From: Collinsella tanakaei YIT 12063
GTDB lineage: Bacteria > Actinomycetota > Coriobacteriia > Coriobacteriales > Coriobacteriaceae
Reading direction: 5' to 3'
DNA: 64,000 nucleotides
NCBI RefSeq assembly: GCF_000225705.1
Contig: NZ_JH126470.1
Location: forward strand, 200,299 to 264,298
Position 1 is the stretch's first letter, and each line of letters opens with the position of its first letter. A program made the position numbers and the translations under genes. The notes under the pieces are model-generated. The model was given only the letters and a program-made list of their open reading frames with translations, was not told where the DNA came from and ran no database searches. Shown here piece by piece: positions 60,112 to 64,000 of this stretch.

Positions 60112-60972
60112 CTATTGCCTGCTGTTTCGAGCCTCTAGGTTCCTGCGGCGATTGCGGAACGCCGTGATCGCGAAGTTCATGCCGTGGGGAATGTAGGCGC
60201 CTTCGTAGAGGTCTTCGGGGATGTAGTCGTAGAGACTGTTGAGGGACTGTTCGCGAGCTGCTTGAAGCTGCTGCCCTGAGGGCTCCTCGTCCAGGCGGGC
60301 GCAGATGCCGTGGACGGTTGCTCCTTCTTCTACCAGTCGCTCCTCATATTCGCTCATGGGGATAGAGGGGTGGTCGGCGCGCGTATCGTGCGAGGTCCAC
60401 TGAACGGTGTAGCCCGCACCTTCGAACTGCGGCAGCGAGTAATCAAAGAGGGGCTCGCTGTCCGTGCGCAAAACGACGGTGCCGCCTGGGGCAAGCAGCT
60501 TGCGGTAGTCGAGCAGGTGTTCCACGGTGGTGAGGCGCTGCGCTGCCTCGCGTTTGCGGGGGTGCGGCGTGGGGAAGTTGAGGGTGATGCTGGCGAGCTC
60601 ACCGGGGGCGAACATGTGCGAAAGCTTTTCGCCGCTGCCGGGGATGAGCAGCGCGTTCTTGATGCCCGCTTCGATCACGCGCTGGGAGGCGTAGGCGATG
60701 CAGACCGGCTGCATGTCGATGCCTATGAAAAGGGCGTCCGGCTCTGCCTGCGCGGCGGCTACCAGATAGCTGCCTTTGCCGCAGCCAAGGTCGAGTCGCA
60801 CCTCGCGGAAAGACCGCGGCGAGGTGCTATCCGCATGCGGATCGAGAGGCCAGCACGCCTGCGCCCAGTTCCCGGCGTAGGCTGCGGGAATGTACTCGAT
60901 GGCGTCGCGATAGCGCTCCAAGCGCTCGTCCAGGACAAAGTTCTTGGGGGTTCTGGCGCGGGTCGAGCCCAT
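60112..60972 (-). CDS. trmB: tRNA (guanine(46)-N7)-methyltransferase
   Basis: SAM-dependent enzyme that makes m7G46 in tRNA, 286 aa. SAM motif REVRLDLGCGKGSYLVAAAQ near residue 70; FIGIDMQPVCIAYA; the TrmB active-site block ITLNFPTPHPRKREAAQRLT, where most family members have DPWPKKRH; and EGAGYTVQWTSHDTRAD. C-terminal ~45 residues are extra and basic. ATG at 60970-60972 has AAAAGGAG upstream; an ATG 39 nt earlier in frame also contains this SD within its own codons and is less likely. Confidence 0.88.
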   Translation of the reverse strand: MGSTRARTPKNFVLDERLERYRDAIEYIPAAYAGNWAQACWPLDPHADSTSPRSFREVRLDLGCGKGSYLVAAAQAEPDALFIGIDMQPVCIAYASQRVIEAGIKNALLIPGSGEKLSHMFAPGELASITLNFPTPHPRKREAAQRLTTVEHLLDYRKLLAPGGTVVLRTDSEPLFDYSLPQFEGAGYTVQWTSHDTRADHPSIPMSEYEERLVEEGATVHGICARLDEEPSGQQLQAAREQSLNSLYDYIPEDLYEGAYIPHGMNFAITAFRNRRRNLEARNSRQ

Positions 60973-61205
60973 TAGGCTGCTCCTTTTCATGCGGGATTGG
61001 CGGGTAGGCAAGGTGTTTCATGATACCCGCGCTTGGCGTGCGAGTTGTGCAGGGTCTGCGGTGGTTGGCGGCTCTTTATCTGCGCGAGCAGCGCGGCGGG
61101 CGAGGCAAGCGGGCTCTGATCGTGGGTTTTTATTCCTCATATGGGGTATATTTGTCAGTGCTGTACCCGGTCTAAGCGGTGGGGTTGGCCAGGCGCGTGC
61201 AGATG

Positions 61206-61342
61206 TGACGGATAATTGCATCGATTTTGGATTTTGCTGAGTAGACACCCCTGTTGTCTGTAAGAAGGTGCAGGTAGGAAATGTCTACCAAGCTGGTATA
61301 CAAAGACTTTTTTGAAATGGATGCAATTATCCTCAAGAACTG
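61206..61342. repeat. 140-bp inverted-repeat element, copy 4 (opposite orientation)
   Basis: Left end GTGACGGATAATTGCATCGA; right end read inverted CAGTTCTTGAGGATAATTGC. Read on the minus strand the interior has CTTTGTATACCAGC and CTACTCAGCAAAATCC, matching CTTTCTATACAAG of copy 2 and CTACTGGGCAAAACC of copy 3. So it is the same family in reverse orientation. It occupies the gap between trmB and the methyltransferase gene. Confidence 0.8.
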
Positions 61343-61427
61343 CGCAGGCATGCTTATGCTGAAGGCTTACGAAGGCGCGAAAGTCCCGTGGGGGCTTGCT
61401 CCGCATGAATTAAATCAGCTTGCGTAG

Positions 61428-61461
61428 AGGGCGTGCCCCGTTTGCGCGGAGGGCACACCCC
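61428..61461 (-). terminator. Possible terminator of the methyltransferase gene
   Basis: GGGCGTGCCC pairs with GGGCACACCC apart from one position, 27 nt past the stop. No good T-tract follows. Confidence 0.35.
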
Positions 61462-61487
61462 ATAGGCGCATGTTTGCTGCCCCGCCC

Positions 61488-62315
61488 TTAAGCGTTTCGC
61501 TGGAGCACTAGGTAGCGGTTCAGGCTGTGGTTGGATCCGTCTGCCGAGAATGTGTCGATGGGCGCGGCGAGGGGCGAGGCCGATGCCGCAAGCTGGTCTA
61601 TCTCGGCTGTTGAGAAATGGTGGCAATAGCGAAAGGCAGCGTCGTCGGCTTGCCAACCGAGGAGGTGGTCGCCTTCTTCCAGCGAACTGGAGGCGAAGCC
61701 CGCGAACGGAGGCTGGGCGAGTGCGAGGTCGAGGGAGCGCGCTGATTTGCGAGCGATGCGCCCATCATTCATGAACTGCCAAAACGAGACAACGACGATG
61801 CCGCCCGGGCGAACGGCGTCGATGAGCCGGCTGAGTACGGCCTGGCGAAGCTTTGCGCCCGGCACATGGTGCATGAAGCCGAAACATACGGCAAGGTCGC
61901 AGCTTGCGTGGGGAAAAGCCGTGTTGAGTGCGGAGGTCCGGGAACCTGCGATTGCGTCATCGCTTCCATACTCGTCCTCGGCGAGAAGGGAGGTCAGGAT
62001 ATCGAGGCTGTGGTAGTCGACGCGTGCAAGCTCGTTCATGTTCGCGGCGAGCGCGGGGCAGTTGTCGATCGCGGTGACATGTAGCGAGGTGTGCGGAAGC
62101 TGCTCTGCCAAGAAACGCTCGAATCGCAGGTTGCCGCAGGCCAGGTCGAAGACTCGGAGCGCGGCGGGCGTGTCGCCAAAGTGCTCGCGCGCGATGTCCG
62201 CCACGTGCCGCCAGCCTTCCCATGGCGCGCTGCGGGTGGCCGAGAAGGAAGCGGCGTGTTCCGCATAGAAACGCGTGTTGAGATCGATAAGGTTTTGGGC
62301 GGTGGCGTTGTCCAT
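61488..62315 (-). CDS. Class I SAM-dependent methyltransferase, Trm9-like
   Basis: 275-aa methyltransferase. SAM motif RVFDLACGNLRFERFLAEQL near residue 55, motif II HVTAIDNCPALAANM, then CDLAVCFGFMHHVPGAKLRQ and AVRPGGIVVVSFWQF. The HH and GG-I-x-V-x-x-W pattern recalls Trm9/ALKBH8 enzymes that methylate cm5U34 in tRNA. It diverges from elp3, whose product makes the cm5U34 substrate in other organisms, so a role in wobble-uridine modification is a reasonable inference. The ATG at 62313-62315 has only a weak SD; an in-frame ATG lies 63 nt upstream. Confidence 0.78.
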   Translation of the reverse strand: MDNATAQNLIDLNTRFYAEHAASFSATRSAPWEGWRHVADIAREHFGDTPAALRVFDLACGNLRFERFLAEQLPHTSLHVTAIDNCPALAANMNELARVDYHSLDILTSLLAEDEYGSDDAIAGSRTSALNTAFPHASCDLAVCFGFMHHVPGAKLRQAVLSRLIDAVRPGGIVVVSFWQFMNDGRIARKSARSLDLALAQPPFAGFASSSLEEGDHLLGWQADDAAFRYCHHFSTAEIDQLAASASPLAAPIDTFSADGSNHSLNRYLVLQRNA

Positions 62316-62436
62316 GTAAGGGGGGGCTTTCTGTTTGGCGAGGACGAGGGAGCGGGGCGATCTTCTCTGGTATTGCAAGCATAATCATATGCGAGTCGAC
62401 AGGTGGGGGACCAAGACGATGCCCCGTTCTTTACGA

Positions 62437-62442
62437 TACAAT
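62437..62442 (+). promoter_or_regulatory. -10 box placed for a leaderless elp3 transcript
   Basis: TACAAT ends 7 nt before the elp3 ATG, so transcription would begin at the A of the start codon. No SD is present (ATTCCTGCC before the ATG). The -35 region is weak. Confidence 0.35.
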
Positions 62443-62449
62443 TCCTGCC

Positions 62450-64000
62450 ATGGAAGACATCATTTTGAACATATTGAGCGAGCTTGCCGTCGGTCGCGAG
62501 GTCGACGACCGCTCGCTGGTGAAAATAATCAATGCCCAGGCGCGACGCGACGCCGCGGACAAGCGTGCTTACGCCAAGCGTCGTCTGCTGCCGTTCTACC
62601 AGCGCGTCAAGCGCGACGAGCCCCAGCGCTGGGCGTCCTGGGGAGTGACGCCGGAGTTGGAGGAGAAGCTGCTGGCGGTGCTGCGCATGAAGCCGCGGCG
62701 CACGGCGTCGGGCGTGGCGACCATTACGGTCATCACCAAGCCCTGGCCGTGTTCCAGCGATTGCCGCTACTGCCCCAATGATATCCGCATGCCCAAGAGC
62801 TATCTGCACGGCGAGCCCGCGTGCGAGCGCGCCGAGCAAACGTGGTTCGACCCCTACTTGCAGGTGTCCGCGCGCTTGACGGCGCTGTCGCAGATGGGGC
62901 ACGCCGTCGACAAGATCGAGCTCATCGTTTTGGGCGGCACGTGGAGCGATTATCCGCGTGAGTACCAAATCTGGTTTGTGTCTGAGTTGTTCCGCGCGCT
63001 GAACGATAGCGCGATAGCGGACGTGGCCGCCAACCCCATGCTTGCGGATAACCCTTCTGCTCTCGATGCGGCGATGTGCGCGGACGCGAACTCTCAGCGA
63101 GACGCCGGCGTTCCGGCGTACGTGGCTGCCCGTCGAGCGTTTTATCGCGAGTGCGGCTTCCCGCAGACCGCCGAAGAGTTCGCTGCGTTCGCGGCGGAAC
63201 AGCAGCGCGCTATCGATACGGGCGAGCTCAACTACAATCGCGCGTTCGCTCGTCTTTATGGCGAAAGCGATGCATGGGTCCGCGCCACGCAGATGCAATC
63301 CGCCACGCTGGAAGAACTCGTCCAGCTTCAGCACGCCAACGAGACCGCGCGCCATCGCGTGGTTGGCCTGGTGATCGAGACTCGTCCTGATGCCGTGACG
63401 CCAGACGCGCTCACGCTCATCCGGCAGTTGGGCGCAACTAAGATTCAAATGGGAATTCAAAGTCTTGACCAGCAGATTCTCGATTCCAATGATCGCGGCA
63501 TCCGCATCGAGCGCATCCAGCGCGCCTTCGGGTTGCTGCGCGCCTTCGGGTTCAAGATTCACGCGCACGCCATGGTCAACCTGTTGGGCGCAACCCCGGA
63601 AAGCGACAAGTGCGACTACCGGCGCCTGGTCACCGAGGCCCCCTATCAGCCCGATGAGATCAAGCTTTATCCCTGCGCGCTCATCGAGGGGGCGCGTCTG
63701 TGTCGCGATTTCGATAGCGGCGCATGGATCCCGTATACCGAAGACGTCCTCATGGACGTGCTCGCCGCCGACGTGCTCGCCACGCCCTCGTTCTGCCGCA
63801 TCTCGCGCATGATTCGCGACTTCTCGTCCAATGACATCAAAGCCGGCAACAAGAAGCCCAACCTGCGTCAAATGGTGGAGCAGCGACTCGCCGTCGGTGA
63901 GCGAGTGCGCGAGATTCGTTACCGCGAGGTGGGCACGGGCCTGGTCGACGTCAATGCGCTGCGTTTGGACGAGGTCCGCTATGAGACCTCCAATACCTCG
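62450..64000 (+). CDS. elp3: Elp3-type tRNA uridine(34) acetyltransferase/radical SAM enzyme, cut by window edge
   Basis: 517 codons visible, open at the right edge. It starts MEDIILNILSELAVGREVDD. The cluster motif is KPWPCSSDCRYCPNDIRMPK (Cx3Cx2C) near residue 102; ELIVLGGTWSDYPREYQIWF, VVGLVIETRPDAVTPDAL and KIQMGIQSLDQQILDSNDRG are conserved Elp3 blocks, and DEIKLYPCALIEGARL follows. The C-terminal GNAT domain, expected next, begins only at the edge. Elp3 adds a carboxymethyl group at C5 of wobble uridine in tRNA. Bacterial copies are uncommon outside a few lineages. The gene diverges from the Trm9-like methyltransferase. Confidence 0.92.
   Translation, partial: MEDIILNILSELAVGREVDDRSLVKIINAQARRDAADKRAYAKRRLLPFYQRVKRDEPQRWASWGVTPELEEKLLAVLRMKPRRTASGVATITVITKPWPCSSDCRYCPNDIRMPKSYLHGEPACERAEQTWFDPYLQVSARLTALSQMGHAVDKIELIVLGGTWSDYPREYQIWFVSELFRALNDSAIADVAANPMLADNPSALDAAMCADANSQRDAGVPAYVAARRAFYRECGFPQTAEEFAAFAAEQQRAIDTGELNYNRAFARLYGESDAWVRATQMQSATLEELVQLQHANETARHRVVGLVIETRPDAVTPDALTLIRQLGATKIQMGIQSLDQQILDSNDRGIRIERIQRAFGLLRAFGFKIHAHAMVNLLGATPESDKCDYRRLVTEAPYQPDEIKLYPCALIEGARLCRDFDSGAWIPYTEDVLMDVLAADVLATPSFCRISRMIRDFSSNDIKAGNKKPNLRQMVEQRLAVGERVREIRYREVGTGLVDVNALRLDEVRYETSNTS

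Noticed and set aside
62036-63871. 611-codon minus-strand open frame opposite elp3
   Set aside because: Antisense to the Elp3 radical SAM core and overlaps the methyltransferase gene in another frame.
1-64000. tRNA genes
   Set aside because: I searched by eye for GTTCRAnnC T-loops with an acceptor stem and found no convincing cloverleaf.

Overview
The window is a GC-rich stretch of bacterial chromosome. Its gene set and style suggest a Coriobacteriia gut actinobacterium, most likely Collinsella-like: strong SD motifs, heavy GC3 codon use in the household genes, mannose- and cellobiose-type PTS operons, a stand-alone GMP synthase ATPase subunit, an S-layer-anchored hexosaminidase and a rubrerythrin. 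The genus is an inference from gene content, not from a marker gene. I saw no rRNA, no CRISPR array and no convincing tRNA gene.

Layout. 1-16 kb is mostly household: a YgiQ radical SAM enzyme (cut by the left edge), a HAD phosphatase, a Mg2+ P-type ATPase with a ~500-nt leader, a DUF1275 membrane protein, lactaldehyde reductase, the cysK-mnmA pair diverging from an Rrf2 regulator, and an unusual XRE-aminotransferase fusion preceded by a repeated operator-like motif. 16.4-21.7 kb is a mannose-family PTS operon (IIB-IIC-IID) with mannose-6-phosphate isomerase, a mannitol-phosphate-type dehydrogenase and an RpiR regulator. 21.9-23.5 kb is decayed DNA with an ATPase pseudogene, followed by an RGG-tailed putative nucleic-acid-binding protein.

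24.7-33.5 kb is a defence island. It holds an AAA ATPase with a small TOPRIM-like partner (AbiL/PARIS-like layout), a Sau3AI-type endonuclease fused to a C5 cytosine methyltransferase in one reading frame, and a minus-strand run of two HNH-type genes around a DUF262 gene. The restriction-modification fusion has three linked oddities: a G9 tract that puts methylase motif X out of frame, an internal SD plus GTG start exactly before the methylase domain, and five GATC sites in 71 bp of its own upstream region. This is the most interesting candidate system in the window.

33.7-39.2 kb is a cellobiose/beta-glucoside module (LicR-like regulator diverging from IIA, GH1 6-phospho-beta-glucosidase, IIC, IIB). 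39.3-45 kb holds a phosphoesterase, a DUF2130 protein, rubrerythrin with a Fur/PerR-like box, an RNA cyclic phosphodiesterase and GuaA. 45.1-45.4 kb contains a symmetric array of six ~23-bp repeats, three in each orientation. Beyond it lie a HipA-like kinase with its own HTH, an unknown protein, a 1761-aa S-layer hexosaminidase, an NhaC antiporter broken by one stop codon, a DUF3516 helicase, a 3-hydroxyacyl-CoA dehydrogenase, TrmB, a Trm9-like methyltransferase and Elp3 (cut by the right edge).

Dispersed elements: four copies of a ~140-bp inverted-repeat element (3.1, 4.6, 14.1 and 61.2 kb), and a recurrent TTGGACGAGGA word that often sits just after terminators.
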